A stretch of DNA of 49,035 bases from Arthrobacter echini (GTDB taxonomy: Bacteria > Actinomycetota > Actinomycetes > Actinomycetales > Micrococcaceae), in assembly GCF_004803505.1 (NCBI RefSeq), contig NZ_SSWH01000016.1, forward strand, positions 1-49,035, written 5' to 3'. Shown piece after piece: positions 32,688 to 42,595 of the stretch (the first letter of the stretch is position 1; every line of letters starts with the position of its first letter). The position numbers and the translations under genes were made by a program. The notes beneath the pieces are model-generated. The model had not been told where the DNA came from and searched no databases. It saw nothing but the letters and a program-made list of their open reading frames with translations.

Positions 32688-34643
32688 TCACGTAGCGGGT
32701 CCGGGGCGCAGCAGGGGCTCGAGTGCCTCGAGCACGGACGGGTCCTCGATGGTGGAGGGGACCACGAGTGGCTCCCCCGCGGCCATCTGCCGCATGGTCT
32801 TGCGCAGGATCTTCCCGGAGCGTGTCTTGGGCAGTGCCTCGACCACGACGACGGACCGGAAGTCGGCCACGGGTCCGATCGTGGCGCGGACCAGGTGCAC
32901 CAATTCCGCGGTGAGCGTGTCCGTATCGGGCGCCATGCCCGCCTTCAGGACGACGTACCCGCTGGCGCGCTGGCCCTTGAGCGGATCCTGCAGGCCGAGC
33001 ACGGCGCACTCCGCCACGGCCGGATGCTGGGCGAGTACCTGCTCGATGGCACCGGTCGAGAGCCGGTGCCCTGCGACGTTGATGACGTCGTCGGTGCGTC
33101 CCATCACGAAGACGTAGCCGTCGTCGTCCACATACCCCGAGTCACCGCTGGTGTAGTAGCCCTCGAAGGCGCTGAGATAGGAGTCCCGGTACCTGTCGTC
33201 GCTGCCCCACAGGGTGGTGAGCGTGCCGGGCGGGAGCGGCAGCCGCAGGGCGATGCTCCCCTCCGTGCCGGCCGGTACGGGCGTGCCGTCGTGGTCGAGG
33301 ATCGCCACGTCGAACCCCGGGGAGGGCAGGGAGGGCGAGCCGGGCTTCAGCGGCAGGTCCGCCAGGCCCCGCGGGCTCGCGCAGATGGGCCATCCTGTCT
33401 CGGTCTGCCACCAGTTGTCCACCACGGGTACACCGAGGACGTCGGCGATCCACGCGGACGTGCCGGTGTCCAGCCGTTCCCCGGCGGTGAACAGCGTGGT
33501 CAGGGAGGACAGATCGTGGCTGCGGATCAGCGCGGCCTCGGGGTCCACGCGGCGGACGGCCCGCAGGGCGGTCGGGGCCGTGAAGAGAACTTTCACTTCG
33601 TGCTGCTCGATCAGCCGGCCGAACGTACCGGCGTCGGGCGTGCCCACGGGCTTCCCCTCGTACAGCACCGTGGTGGCCCCGGCCAGGAGCGGTCCGTAGA
33701 CGATGTAGGAGTGGCCCACCACCCAGCCGACGTCGGACGCCGTCAGCATGACGTCTCCCGGGCCGATCCCGAAGATGGCCCGCATGGTCCACGTCAGCGC
33801 GACGGCGTGCCCGCCGTTGTCGCGCACCACACCCTTCGGAGAGCCGGTGGTGCCGGAGGTGTAGAGGATGTAGAGCGGGTCCGTCGCTGCCACCGCAACC
33901 GGGGGTACGGCCTCGGCTGCGGAGACGGCGTCGTCCCAGTCGACCCAGCGCCCCTCCGGGCCGGACTCGTCCGCGTAGTCCGCGATACCGTGCCCGAAGC
34001 CCTCGCGGGCCTTCGCGACCACGGGCATCCCGAGACTGCCGGCGAGCGTCAGCGCCTCGTGGACCGCCGGCAGGTACTCCACGCGCCGGCCCGGCTCCAG
34101 CCCGCCGGACGCGGTCACGATCGCTGTCGGCCTGGCGTCCCTGATACGCGCCGCCAGCTCCGCCGGGGCGAAACCGCCGAAGACCACGGAGTGGATGGCC
34201 CCGAGCCGCGCCGAGGCGAGCATGGCGATGACGGCCTCGGGGATCATCGGCAGGTAGATCAGGACGCGATCGCCCTTGCCCACCCCGAGGTCGGCGAGCG
34301 CTCCGGCGAAGACCGCCACCTCGTCCCTGAGCTCGGAGTAGGAGTAGGTGCGCTGGGTGCCCAGCATCGCGGAGTCGTAGACCAGGGCCGGCCGGTCTCC
34401 CCGCCCGGCGTCCACGTGGCGGTCGAGGGCGTTGTGACTCGTGTTCAGTGTGGCGTCCGGGAACCAGCGGTAGAACGGCGCCGACGACCTGTCCAGGGCA
34501 ACGGTGGGTTCGGTGGTCCAGTCGACCGCGCCGGCGGCCGGGAGCCAGAAGTCGTCCGGCTGGGCGAGACTCACCGCGTGCAGGGCCCGATAGTCGGCGG
34601 GTGTGGAGACAGTCGTCCCTGCGTCGTTCCCAGCAGCAGCCAT
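32688..34643 (-). CDS. prpE: Propionate--CoA ligase (acetyl-CoA synthetase family)
   Basis: Activates propionate to propionyl-CoA through propionyl-AMP. The 651-residue protein has GDRVLIYLPMIPEAVIAMLA, the adenylation motif YILYTSGTTGSPKGVVRD, the PrpE/ACSS3-type stretch GWVVGHSYIVYGPLLAGATT, NWWQTETGWPI, YYTSGDSGYVDDDGYVFVMG, and the C-terminal LPKTRSGKILRKT with the lysine that is acetylated in this family. The ATG at 34643 has GGAGG seven bases upstream. It is divergent from the GntR-prpDBC operon and shares the 244-bp regulatory region with it, so the genes should be co-regulated. A short hairpin follows the stop. Confidence 0.92.
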   Translation of the reverse strand: MAAAGNDAGTTVSTPADYRALHAVSLAQPDDFWLPAAGAVDWTTEPTVALDRSSAPFYRWFPDATLNTSHNALDRHVDAGRGDRPALVYDSAMLGTQRTYSYSELRDEVAVFAGALADLGVGKGDRVLIYLPMIPEAVIAMLASARLGAIHSVVFGGFAPAELAARIRDARPTAIVTASGGLEPGRRVEYLPAVHEALTLAGSLGMPVVAKAREGFGHGIADYADESGPEGRWVDWDDAVSAAEAVPPVAVAATDPLYILYTSGTTGSPKGVVRDNGGHAVALTWTMRAIFGIGPGDVMLTASDVGWVVGHSYIVYGPLLAGATTVLYEGKPVGTPDAGTFGRLIEQHEVKVLFTAPTALRAVRRVDPEAALIRSHDLSSLTTLFTAGERLDTGTSAWIADVLGVPVVDNWWQTETGWPICASPRGLADLPLKPGSPSLPSPGFDVAILDHDGTPVPAGTEGSIALRLPLPPGTLTTLWGSDDRYRDSYLSAFEGYYTSGDSGYVDDDGYVFVMGRTDDVINVAGHRLSTGAIEQVLAQHPAVAECAVLGLQDPLKGQRASGYVVLKAGMAPDTDTLTAELVHLVRATIGPVADFRSVVVVEALPKTRSGKILRKTMRQMAAGEPLVVPSTIEDPSVLEALEPLLRPGPAT

Positions 34644-34725
34644 GATCAGCCCTCCGATGCGCGTGATGTTGAGGCACAGTATCACGCACGGTCCCGGTCG
34701 AGGGATCAGTCGACAGAGCCCATTT

Positions 34726-34735
34726 CTGTATACAG
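34726..34735. promoter_or_regulatory. GntR operator candidate, prpE side
   Basis: CTGTATACAG is a perfect 10-bp palindrome with the TGTATACA core. It sits nearer prpE. Its centre is 76 bp from that of the second box, about seven helical turns, which would place both boxes on a similar face and allow looping. Confidence 0.6.
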
Positions 34736-34783
34736 GTCTGCGTGACTGCTGCGGATATTTTCCGCGGAGACCGGATGAAGCTC

Positions 34784-34812
34784 TTGCCTGTGCAGTCGCT
34801 TGTGTATACATT
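34784..34812 (+). promoter_or_regulatory. Promoter of the GntR-prpDBC operon
   Basis: TTGCCT (34784-34789), a 17-base spacer, TACATT (34807-34812). The -10 overlaps the second TGTATACA box, so repressor binding would block the polymerase directly. Confidence 0.55.
34803..34810. promoter_or_regulatory. GntR operator candidate, prpDBC side
   Basis: TGTATACA, an 8-bp palindrome on the predicted -10 of the GntR-prpDBC promoter. The GntR FadR-type family is known to use operators with a G-TATAC or G-T-A-C core. Confidence 0.6.
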
Positions 34813-34887
34813 GAAGCCACGCATATTGACGGGAGTGCCGCCGCGCCACTGGCGTGCCGCGACCACGCCGACCGGAGGGAGGAGACC

Positions 34888-35550
34888 ATGCGGGCCAGCG
34901 ATCGCGCCTACGCCGCCCTCCGCTCCGACATCGTCGACTGGCGGCTCGCCCCCGGGGACGTGCTGGGAGAGGTCGAGCAGTCGGCACGGCTCGGAGTCTC
35001 CCGCACTCCGCTGCGCGAGGCGCTCTCCCGGCTGATCGCCGAAGGCCTGGCCACCCCGCAGAACGGGCGCGGCGTCGTCGTCTCGGAGATCTCGCTCGAG
35101 GCCGTGACCGATCTGTTCGACGCACGCATACCCCTCGAGTGCGCCGCGGTGCGCAGCGCCGCCGTGCGCGGTGATCGCGCGGTCTTCGCCACGCTCGCCG
35201 ACGAGTTCGTCGGTGCCGGTCCGCTCATCTCCGGCGACGACGACGGTCAGTGCGCCTACTACGCCCTCGTGGCCCGGCTGGACCACGGCATCGACGAGGC
35301 CGCCGCGAATCCCTATCTGCTCCAGGCGCAGAAGCCGATCCGCACCCATCTGGCCCGGATCAGGAGACTGGCGAGGGACAACCCCGACCGGCTGCTGGAC
35401 TCCGCCTCCGAACACGAGCAGATCGCCCGCGCGCTCGCCCAAGGCAACGCCGATCTCGCCGAGGCCGCCATGCGCGTGCATCTCCACAGGAGCCTCCAGC
35501 ACCTCCTCACCGCCTCCGGCACCCGCCAGGGCGCCGCACTGCAGCACTGA
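34888..35550 (+). CDS. GntR-family (FadR/FCD) transcriptional regulator of propionate genes
   Basis: A 221-residue regulator. The N-terminal winged HTH (about residues 5-70) includes LRSDIVDWRLAPGDVL, ARLGVSRTPLREALSRL and EGLATPQNGRGVVV. The C-terminal all-helical FCD domain has LFDARIPLECAAVRSAA and HLHRSLQHLL near the end, with histidines that often bind a metal or carboxylate ligand in this subfamily. The ATG at 34888 has GGAGGGAGGAG upstream. It is the first gene of the prpDBC operon and is divergent from prpE. Two palindromes in its upstream region fit autoregulation. The inducer is inferred to be a methylcitrate-cycle metabolite but is unproved. Confidence 0.88.
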   Translation: MRASDRAYAALRSDIVDWRLAPGDVLGEVEQSARLGVSRTPLREALSRLIAEGLATPQNGRGVVVSEISLEAVTDLFDARIPLECAAVRSAAVRGDRAVFATLADEFVGAGPLISGDDDGQCAYYALVARLDHGIDEAAANPYLLQAQKPIRTHLARIRRLARDNPDRLLDSASEHEQIARALAQGNADLAEAAMRVHLHRSLQHLLTASGTRQGAALQH

Positions 35551-35596
35551 CGCGTACTGAAGACCCACCCCCGCCCCACTCACCGAAAGGAACACC

Positions 35597-37117
35597 ATGG
35601 TCGATCTCCACCCCGTCCGGGTCCACCGCAGCGAGGAGAACCTCGCGCGCGAGGACCAGCTCGCCTGGAAGATCGCGCAGGTCGCCGCCGATCCCGTCGA
35701 GGTGACGCCCGAGGTCACCGACATGGTGATCAACCGCATCATCGACAATGCGTCGGTGGCCATCGCCTCGCTGAACCGCGCTCCCGTCGTCGCCGCACGG
35801 GCCCAGGCCACGAGCCACCCCGCATCGGCGCACGGCGCGGGTGCTGCCGTGTTCGGGATCGACGAGCGCGTCTCGGCGGAGTGGGCCGCCTGGGCCAACG
35901 GCGTGGCCGTGCGTGAACTCGACTACCACGACACCTTCCTGGCCGCGGAGTACTCCCACCCGGGAGACAACATCCCGCCCATCCTGGCCGTCGCCCAGCA
36001 CACGGGGTCCTCCGGCGCGGACCTGCTCCGCGCGATCGCCACCGGGTACGAGGTCCAGGTGGACCTGGTGAAGGCCATCAGCCTCCACAGGCACAAGATC
36101 GACCACGTGGCGCACCTGGGCCCGTCGGCCGCCGCCGGGATCGGAACCCTCCTCGGGCTCGAGCCGGAGGTCATCTTCCACGCCGTCGGGCAGGCACTGC
36201 ACACGACGACGGCGACTCGCCAGTCACGCAAGGGCGAGATCTCCACCTGGAAGGCCCATGCCCCGGCCTTCGCCGGGAAGATGGCCGTCGAGGCCGTGGA
36301 CCGCGCGATGCGCGGACAGACCTCGCCCACGCCCATCTACGAGGGCGAGGACGGCGTGATCGCCTGGCTCCTCGACGGACCGGACGCCACCTACGAGGTG
36401 CCCCTTCCCGCCCCGGGCGAGCCCAAGCAGGCCATCCTCGACACCTACACGAAGGAGCACTCGGCCGAATACCAGGCGCAGGCCTGGATCGACCTGGCCC
36501 GGCGCCTGAACCGGTCCCACCCCGAGGTGACGGACCCGGACAATGTCGCCTCGATCGTGATCCACACCTCCCACCACACACACGTGGTCATCGGATCGGG
36601 GGCCAATGATCCACAGAAGTACGATCCGAGCGCGTCGAGAGAGACCCTCGACCACTCCATCCCGTACATCTTCACCGTCGCGCTGCAGGACGGCCGCTGG
36701 CACCACGAGGAGTCCTACGCACCCGAGCGGGCCGCGCGGGCCGACACCGTGGCCCTCTGGCGCAAGGTGATCACGCTCGAGGACCCGGAGTGGACGCGCC
36801 GCTACCACTCACTGGACATCGCCGAGAAGGCGTTCGGCGGCAGGGTGGAGATCACCCTGACCGACGGCACCGTCATCACCGACGAGATCGCGGTGGCGGA
36901 CGCCCATCCCCTCGGCGCCCGGCCCTTCGTCCGCGCCGACTACATCGCCAAGCTGCGCATGCTGGCCGCAGGCGTCGTCGACGACGCCGAGCTGGAGCGC
37001 TTCCTGACCGCCGTCGAGCAGTTGCCGGAGCTCTCCGCAGGCTCGCTCGATCAGCTCAACATCGTCGCCGGACCCGGCGTCATCGATGCGGCCGGCGCGC
37101 CGCAGGGACTGCTCTAG
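35597..37117 (+). CDS. prpD: 2-methylcitrate dehydratase PrpD
   Basis: Dehydrates 2-methylcitrate to 2-methyl-cis-aconitate in propionate catabolism. The 506-residue MmgE/PrpD protein has [91 protein letters not shown] and [15 protein letters not shown]. The ATG at 35597 follows AAAGGA and is 47 bp after the regulator stop. prpB begins 12 bp downstream, so the cycle enzymes are on one transcript. Confidence 0.95.
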   Translation: MVDLHPVRVHRSEENLAREDQLAWKIAQVAADPVEVTPEVTDMVINRIIDNASVAIASLNRAPVVAARAQATSHPASAHGAGAAVFGIDERVSAEWAAWANGVAVRELDYHDTFLAAEYSHPGDNIPPILAVAQHTGSSGADLLRAIATGYEVQVDLVKAISLHRHKIDHVAHLGPSAAAGIGTLLGLEPEVIFHAVGQALHTTTATRQSRKGEISTWKAHAPAFAGKMAVEAVDRAMRGQTSPTPIYEGEDGVIAWLLDGPDATYEVPLPAPGEPKQAILDTYTKEHSAEYQAQAWIDLARRLNRSHPEVTDPDNVASIVIHTSHHTHVVIGSGANDPQKYDPSASRETLDHSIPYIFTVALQDGRWHHEESYAPERAARADTVALWRKVITLEDPEWTRRYHSLDIAEKAFGGRVEITLTDGTVITDEIAVADAHPLGARPFVRADYIAKLRMLAAGVVDDAELERFLTAVEQLPELSAGSLDQLNIVAGPGVIDAAGAPQGLL

Positions 37118-37128
37118 GAGACCCGGAC

Positions 37129-38097
37129 ATGCTGTACTCGACCGTCACGCCCGAACAGAAGCGCCGGAGCCTCCGCGAGAAGCTTTCCTCGGGACGCATC
37201 CAGCAGTTCCCCGGCGCCTTCAACCCGCTCTCGGCCCGGCTGATCGGCGACAAGGGTTTCGCCGGGGTCTACATCTCCGGCGCCGTCATCGCCGCCGATC
37301 TCGGACTGCCCGACATCGGCCTGACCACCCTCACGGAGGTGGCCCAGCGCGCAGGTCAGATGGCGCGCATGACCGATCTGCCATGTCTCGTCGACGCCGA
37401 TACCGGCTTCGGCGAACCCATGAACGTGGCCCGCAGTGTCCAGGAGCTCGAGAACGCAGGCCTTGCCGGCTGCCACATCGAGGACCAGTTCAACCCCAAA
37501 CGCTGCGGTCACCTCGACGGCAAGAACGTGGTCGATCTCGACACGGCGGCGAAGCGGATCCGGGCGGCCGCCGATGCCCGGCGCGACCCCGACTTCCTGA
37601 TCATGGCCCGTACCGACATCCGCGGGACGGACACCCTCGAGGCGGCCCAGGACCGTGCGCGCGCCCTGGTGGAGGCCGGCGCGGATGCCATCTTCCCCGA
37701 GGCCATGCGCAGTCTCGACGAGTTCCGGGCCATCCGCGAGGCGGTCGACGTGCCGATCCTGGCGAACATGACCGAGTTCGGCAAGAGCGAGCTGTTCACC
37801 GTGGACGAGCTCGAGGGCGTGGGTGTGAACCTGGTCATCTACCCCGTGACGCTGCTGCGCAGTGCGATGGGCGCCGCCGAGCGTACGCTGGACTCGATCA
37901 CGGCCCACGGCACGCAGGAAGCCGCCGTGGACCAGATGCAGACACGCAGCCGCCTCTACGAGCTGGTGGACTACGAGGGGTACAACAGGTTCGACTCCTC
38001 GGTCTTCAACTTCGAGGTGCCGCAGGGCTACCCGTCGGCAGCACCTGCCGCCGGAACCACGTTCACAGGACAGAATCCCCAGGAGGAGCAATCGTGA
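37129..38097 (+). CDS. prpB: 2-methylisocitrate lyase PrpB
   Basis: Cleaves 2-methylisocitrate to pyruvate and succinate. The 322-residue isocitrate-lyase-superfamily protein has FPGAFNPLSARLI, CLVDADTGFGEPMNVARSVQ, the Mg-binding IEDQFNPKRCGH with the KRCGH catalytic loop, and LIMARTDIRG. The ATG at 37129 has AGGAG eight bases upstream, and the AG of that site overlaps the end of prpD. The stop overlaps the GTG of prpC by 4 bp (GTGA). The last 30 residues are Ala/Pro-rich. Confidence 0.95.
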   Translation: MLYSTVTPEQKRRSLREKLSSGRIQQFPGAFNPLSARLIGDKGFAGVYISGAVIAADLGLPDIGLTTLTEVAQRAGQMARMTDLPCLVDADTGFGEPMNVARSVQELENAGLAGCHIEDQFNPKRCGHLDGKNVVDLDTAAKRIRAAADARRDPDFLIMARTDIRGTDTLEAAQDRARALVEAGADAIFPEAMRSLDEFRAIREAVDVPILANMTEFGKSELFTVDELEGVGVNLVIYPVTLLRSAMGAAERTLDSITAHGTQEAAVDQMQTRSRLYELVDYEGYNRFDSSVFNFEVPQGYPSAAPAAGTTFTGQNPQEEQS

Positions 38098-39236
38098 CAG
38101 AACCAGAGATCCACAAGGGACTGGCGGGAGTGGTCGTCGACCACACCGCGGTCTCGAAGGTCAATCCCGACACGAACTCCCTGCTGTACCGGGGGTATCC
38201 CGTCCAGGAACTGGCCGGCCACCGCGACATGGAGGACGTCGCCTACCTGCTGTGGAACGGAGAACTGCCCGACGCCGCGCAGCGCAGGGAGTTCGACGCG
38301 TTCGAGCGCGCGCACAGGACACTGCCGGCCGAGGTGATCGCGGCCATCGACCTGTTGCCGCTCACGGCGCACCCCATGGACGTGGCGCGCACCGCGGTCT
38401 CCGTCATGGGTGCGAGCCACCCTCTGGCCGGCGACAACTCGGTCGAGGCGAACATGGAGAAGGCCGCGACGCTCTTCGCCGCGTTCCCCGCCGTCGTCGC
38501 CTACGACCAGCGACGCCGCCGTGACCAGCCGCTCGTCGAACCGCGGGACGACCTCGGCTACTCCGCGAACTTCCTGTGGATGACCTTCGGCGAGGAGGCA
38601 CCGGCGGAGGTGATCCACGCCTTCGACGTGTCGATGGTCCTGTACGCCGAGCATTCCTTCAACGCCTCGACGTTCACGGCGCGGGTCATCACCTCCACCC
38701 TGGCCGATCTGCACTCCGCGGTCACCGGCGCGATCGGCGCTCTGAAGGGTTCCCTGCACGGCGGGGCGAACGAGGCCGTGATGCACACCTTCGAGGAGAT
38801 CGGCATCGAGAAGGACGAGTCCCGCGAGGACGCGGCCGCGCGCGCGAAGGCGTGGATGGAGGATGCCCTCGCCGCGAAGAAGAAGGTCATGGGCTTCGGC
38901 CACCGTGTGTACAAGAACGGCGACTCGCGCGTACCCACCATGAAGTCCGCCCTCGACGCCATGATCGAGTACTACGGGCGCGACGAGATCCTCGGGCTGT
39001 ACTCCGGGTTGGAGACGGCGATGGACGAGGCCAAGAACATCAAGCCCAATCTGGACTACCCGGCCGGTCCCACGTACCACCTCATGGGCTTCGACACGGA
39101 GATGTTCACCCCGCTGTTCATCGCGGCCCGCATCACGGGCTGGACGGCGCACATCATGGAGCAGTCAGCCTCGAACTCGCTGATCCGTCCGCTGAGCCTC
39201 TACAACGGGCCCGAGGAACGGCACGTCGGGGCCTGA
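38094..39236 (+). CDS. prpC: 2-methylcitrate synthase (citrate synthase family)
   Basis: Condenses propionyl-CoA with oxaloacetate. At 380 residues it is of the short methylcitrate/citrate synthase type. It has [64 protein letters not shown] with the first catalytic His, and [15 protein letters not shown] with the second. The C terminus ([19 protein letters not shown]) is intact. The GTG at 38094 has AGGAGG a few bases upstream and overlaps the prpB stop. The last 37 bp overlap the 3' end of xerD on the other strand. Some family members also accept acetyl-CoA. Confidence 0.94.
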   Translation: MTEPEIHKGLAGVVVDHTAVSKVNPDTNSLLYRGYPVQELAGHRDMEDVAYLLWNGELPDAAQRREFDAFERAHRTLPAEVIAAIDLLPLTAHPMDVARTAVSVMGASHPLAGDNSVEANMEKAATLFAAFPAVVAYDQRRRRDQPLVEPRDDLGYSANFLWMTFGEEAPAEVIHAFDVSMVLYAEHSFNASTFTARVITSTLADLHSAVTGAIGALKGSLHGGANEAVMHTFEEIGIEKDESREDAAARAKAWMEDALAAKKKVMGFGHRVYKNGDSRVPTMKSALDAMIEYYGRDEILGLYSGLETAMDEAKNIKPNLDYPAGPTYHLMGFDTEMFTPLFIAARITGWTAHIMEQSASNSLIRPLSLYNGPEERHVGA

Positions 39237-40210
39237 CCCGGCTTCCCCGGTAACCGGGCGCGCGGATGCGCTGCGGCATAGACCTCCCGCAGCGTGTCCG
39301 CGGTCACCAGGGTATACACCTGCGTGGTGGTCACGGATGCGTGGCCGAGCAGTTCCTGGACCACGCGGACATCGGCTCCGCCTTCCAGCAGATGGGTGGC
39401 GAAGGAGTGCCGGAGCGTGTGCGGGGAGACCTCCCGCTGCACTCCCGCCCGCTCGGCCGCCGTCTTCAGGATGGTCCAGGCGCTCTGCCGGCTCAGCCGG
39501 CCGCCGCGCGTGTTGAGGAAGAGGGCCGGACTGCCCGTACCCTTCAGTGCCAGTGCAGGACGACCACGGACCAGGTAGGCGTCGACGGCGCGGGCCGCGT
39601 AGGACCCTACGGGGACCAGCCGCTGCCTGGTGCCCTTGCCGGTGAGCCTGACCACGGACGGGCCCTCCAGCGCCTCGTCGACCGAGACGTCGTCGACGTC
39701 CAGACCCACGGCCTCGCTGATCCTCGCCCCGGTGGAGTAGAGGAACTCGAGCAGTGCGCGATCGCGCATCCCCGACGGCGTGGAGGTGTCCACGGTCTCG
39801 AGGATCCGCACCACCTCGGCCACGGGGATGGCCTTCGGCAGGCGGCGGCCGATCGCCGGCGGATGCACGTCGTGCGCCGGATCGCCGGCGGTGATCCCCT
39901 CGAGCATCCAGAAGCGGTGCAGGCCGCGTACGGCGACGATGGTCCGCGCAGCGGACCGCGCGCTCAGCGCCGAGAGGCCGTCCTCGCCCGAGACGATGGC
40001 CTGCGCGAAGGCCGAGACGTCGTGGCGGGTGACAGCACCGGCGCCCGCGACTCCCCGGTCCGCCAGGAATGCCGTGTAGCGGCGCAGATCACGGCGATAT
40101 GCGGCCAGCGTGTTCGCGGCGAGACCGCGCTCCACGGACATGTGCTGCAGATAGTCCTGCACCAGCCGGGACAGGCCCCGGTCCGTACCGGTCTCCCCCG
40201 TGCCGGCCAC
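39200..40210 (-). CDS. xerD: Tyrosine recombinase XerD
   Basis: Resolves chromosome dimers at dif with XerC. The 336-residue protein has an N-terminal SAM-like domain (about 11-105) and a catalytic domain with the complete set R163 ([10 protein letters not shown]), K192 (TGKGTRQR), H264 and R267 ([12 protein letters not shown]), H290 ([11 protein letters not shown]) and Y299. A tail of about 20 Pro/Arg/Ser residues follows the usual end near AHPRA and is read from the strand opposite prpC, so the normal stop seems to have moved into the prpC end. The GTG at 40210 follows the NUDIX stop by 6 bp. It is unlikely to be a mobile-element integrase, since the context is the conserved pyrG-nudix-xerD run. 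Confidence 0.93.
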   Translation of the reverse strand: MAGTGETGTDRGLSRLVQDYLQHMSVERGLAANTLAAYRRDLRRYTAFLADRGVAGAGAVTRHDVSAFAQAIVSGEDGLSALSARSAARTIVAVRGLHRFWMLEGITAGDPAHDVHPPAIGRRLPKAIPVAEVVRILETVDTSTPSGMRDRALLEFLYSTGARISEAVGLDVDDVSVDEALEGPSVVRLTGKGTRQRLVPVGSYAARAVDAYLVRGRPALALKGTGSPALFLNTRGGRLSRQSAWTILKTAAERAGVQREVSPHTLRHSFATHLLEGGADVRVVQELLGHASVTTTQVYTLVTADTLREVYAAAHPRARLPGKPGQAPTCRSSGPL

Positions 40211-40216
40211 TGACGA

Positions 40217-40894
40217 TCAGTCCTCGATGACGGCGCCGCGCGGCCACGAGCCGTGCTGGCTCGGGTGTTCCGGCCAGGGCGACATGGCAGGACGCAGATC
40301 GATGAAGTCGTTGTCGCGGGCAACCCTCGCGGCCAGGATCGCGGCGGCGGCGGAAGGGCTGTGGATCCGCCCCTCGAGAACGGCGCTCACCGCGGCGTCG
40401 AGCTCCACCCACGCCAGGGTGATCTCGGCCTCCTCGTGGGTGCGCTCATGCCGGTCCGCGGCGGGCACCTCGCCGATGCCACGCGCCAGATAGACGCGCA
40501 GCGCCTCGGAGGAGGAGCCGGGTGAGAGGAAGAGATCGATCAGCACGTGCCACTGCGAGGCGGTGATGTCCGCCTCCTCGGCGAGTTCGCGGGCAGCGGC
40601 GTCGACGAACTCCTCGCCCTCCTGATCGAGCAGACCTGCAGGGATCTCCCACAGGTCCATCCGGACCGGATGACGGTACTGGCGCAGCAGCAGCACCCTG
40701 TCCTGGTCGTCGAGCACGAGAATGGCCACGGCTCCCGGGTGCCTGATGAAGTCCCGGGTGATCGGATCGCCGTCGTCGTCCAGGCGGAACGTCTCACTGA
40801 CGACGTCCCAGATGCGCCCCTCGTAGTCCGTGGTGCTGCTCACGAGTCTGCGCGGACTCTGCTCGTCGCTGATGTTCCGAGACTGCTCGCTCAT
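40217..40894 (-). CDS. NUDIX hydrolase, ADP-ribose pyrophosphatase type
   Basis: Hydrolyses ADP-ribose or a similar nucleoside diphosphate sugar. The 225-residue protein has VLLLRQYRHPVRMDLWEIPA and the Nudix box GLLDQEGEEFVDAAARELAEE (first 20 residues: G, E, REL and EE in the expected places; the last Gly is Ala). ATG 40894 is 4 bases after the pyrG stop, with GAAGG upstream. It is the second-to-last gene of the operon ending in xerD, as in M. tuberculosis Rv1700. The C-terminal 25 residues are Pro/Trp-rich. Confidence 0.88.
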   Translation of the reverse strand: MSEQSRNISDEQSPRRLVSSTTDYEGRIWDVVSETFRLDDDGDPITRDFIRHPGAVAILVLDDQDRVLLLRQYRHPVRMDLWEIPAGLLDQEGEEFVDAAARELAEEADITASQWHVLIDLFLSPGSSSEALRVYLARGIGEVPAADRHERTHEEAEITLAWVELDAAVSAVLEGRIHSPSAAAAILAARVARDNDFIDLRPAMSPWPEHPSQHGSWPRGAVIED

Positions 40895-40898
40895 GATC

Positions 40899-42581
40899 TC
40901 AGACCTTCTCGCCGCGGCGCTCGAGGGATGCCTTCACGAGTCCGGCGAACAGCGCGTGCGGACGCGTGGGACGTGAACTCAGTTCCGGGTGGGCCTGCGT
41001 GGAGACGTAGTACGGATGGACGTCCTTCGGCAGCTCCGCGAACTCGACCAGGGCGCCGTCCGTCGTCGTCCCGGAGAAGACCAGACCGGCGTCGGCGATC
41101 TGCTCGCGATACTCGTTGTTGACCTCGTAGCGGTGGCGGTGGCGCTCGAAGACCGTGGTCTTCCCGTAGGTCGCGGCTACCAGCGAGCCCTCCTGGAGGG
41201 TCGCCTCCCAGCGGCCCAGGCGCATCGTGCCGCCCATGTCGCCCTCACCGGCGACGATCTCGAGCTGCTCGGCCATGGTCGCGATCACCGGGTGCGTGGT
41301 GTCGGGATCGAACTCGGTCGAGGACGCGTCCTCGAGGCCGACGACGTTGCGCGCGTACTCGATGACCATGCACTGCAGGCCGAGGCACAGACCGAGGGTC
41401 GGGATCCTGCTCTCGCGTGCGTAGGTCAGGGCTCCGAGCTTGCCCTCGATCCCGCGGATGCCGAAGCCGCCCGGGATGCAGACGGCGTCGACACCCGACA
41501 GGGCACGGTGGGCACCCTCGGGCGTCCGGCACTCGTCGGAGGGGACCCACTTGATCGTCACCTTGGTCTTGTTCGCGAACCCGCCGGCGCGCAGCGCCTC
41601 GGTGACGGACAGATAGGCGTCCGGCAGATCGATGTACTTGCCCACGAGGGCCACCTCGATGTGGTGCCGCGGATTGTGGACGACGTCGAGCAGCCTGTTC
41701 CACTTCGTCCAGTTCACGTCCTTGAACTTCAGGTCGAGCGCCTGGACGATGTACGCGTCGAGACCCTGCGCGTGGAGGGTCTTGGGGATGTCGTAGATGC
41801 TCGCGGCGTCGGCCGCATTGACCACGGCGTCGAGGTCGACGTCGCACATGCGGCCGATCTTCTCGCGCATGGCCGCCGGTACCTCGCGGTCCGAGCGGAT
41901 GACGATGGCATCGGGCTGGATGCCGATGGAGCGCAGCATGGCCACGGAGTGCTGGGTGGGCTTGGTCTTGAGTTCCTGCGAGGGGCCGATGTAGGGCACG
42001 AGGGAGACGTGCAGGAAGAAGACGTTGTTCCTGCCGACGTCCTGGCGGACCTGGCGGGCCGATTCGAGGAAGGGCTGCGACTCGATGTCACCCACCGTGC
42101 CGCCGATCTCCGTGATGATCACGTCGGGGGCCTTCTTGCCGGGTGAGCCCTCGGCGGGCAGCCGCATGCGGCGCTTGATCTCGTCCGTGATGTGCGGGAT
42201 GACCTGCACCGTGTCGCCGAGGTACTCACCCCGGCGCTCCCTGGCGATCACGGTCGAGTAGACCTGGCCCGTGGTCACATTGGCGGAGCCGTCCAGGTTC
42301 TCGTCGAGGAAACGCTCGTAGTGCCCGATGTCGAGATCGGTCTCCGCGCCGTCGTCCGTCACGAACACCTCACCGTGCTGGAACGGATTCATGGTGCCGG
42401 GGTCCACGTTGAGATAGGGATCGAGCTTCTGCATCGTCACGGAGAGACCGCGCGCCCTCAGGAGGTGGCCCAGGCTCGAGGCCGTCAGTCCCTTGCCCAG
42501 GGAGGAGGCCACACCACCGGTCACGAAGATATGCTTGGTCGTTGCGGATTTCAGGAACCGGGAATTAATTTGCTGCGCCAC
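40899..42581 (-). CDS. pyrG: CTP synthase
   Basis: Amidates UTP to CTP using glutamine. The 560-residue protein has the synthetase P-loop [52 protein letters not shown], and the class I amidotransferase domain with GLCLGLQCM (nucleophilic Cys) and [10 protein letters not shown] (His-Glu). Two starts compete. The GTG at 42581 is preceded by TAGGCT and eight bases and may be leaderless. The GTG at 42599 overlaps the recN stop as GTGA and would add six residues. I prefer 42581 on the family start (AQQINSRFL). The nudix gene follows after 4 bp. Confidence 0.96.
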   Translation of the reverse strand: MAQQINSRFLKSATTKHIFVTGGVASSLGKGLTASSLGHLLRARGLSVTMQKLDPYLNVDPGTMNPFQHGEVFVTDDGAETDLDIGHYERFLDENLDGSANVTTGQVYSTVIARERRGEYLGDTVQVIPHITDEIKRRMRLPAEGSPGKKAPDVIITEIGGTVGDIESQPFLESARQVRQDVGRNNVFFLHVSLVPYIGPSQELKTKPTQHSVAMLRSIGIQPDAIVIRSDREVPAAMREKIGRMCDVDLDAVVNAADAASIYDIPKTLHAQGLDAYIVQALDLKFKDVNWTKWNRLLDVVHNPRHHIEVALVGKYIDLPDAYLSVTEALRAGGFANKTKVTIKWVPSDECRTPEGAHRALSGVDAVCIPGGFGIRGIEGKLGALTYARESRIPTLGLCLGLQCMVIEYARNVVGLEDASSTEFDPDTTHPVIATMAEQLEIVAGEGDMGGTMRLGRWEATLQEGSLVAATYGKTTVFERHRHRYEVNNEYREQIADAGLVFSGTTTDGALVEFAELPKDVHPYYVSTQAHPELSSRPTRPHALFAGLVKASLERRGEKV

Positions 42582-42589
42582 GGAATTCG

Positions 42590-42595
42590 AGCCTA
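42590..42595 (-). promoter_or_regulatory. Possible -10 box for pyrG
   Basis: TAGGCT on the minus strand with eight bases before the GTG at 42581. The spacing is two bases longer than for pknL, aroG and mtr. Confidence 0.3.

Larger units (their letters stand above)
34644..34887. other. Shared regulatory region of prpE and GntR-prpDBC
   Basis: 244 bp without a gene. It contains two TGTATACA palindromes (34726-34735, 34803-34810), a predicted plus-strand promoter (34784-34812), and a small inverted repeat GCGGA-TATTT-TCCGC at 34751-34765. Confidence 0.6.

Noticed and set aside
31641..34745. A 1,034-codon plus-strand open frame
   Set aside because: Antisense to parA and prpE; composition is that of a shadow frame.
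33142..35898. A 918-codon minus-strand open frame spanning prpE, the intergenic region, GntR and prpD
   Set aside because: Read out of frame in prpE and antisense to the other genes; the intergenic promoter and operators lie in its middle.
39200..40210. xerD as the integrase of a mobile element carrying the prp genes
   Set aside because: It has the conserved pyrG-nudix-xerD context and XerD-type motifs; no attachment repeats flank the prp cassette.
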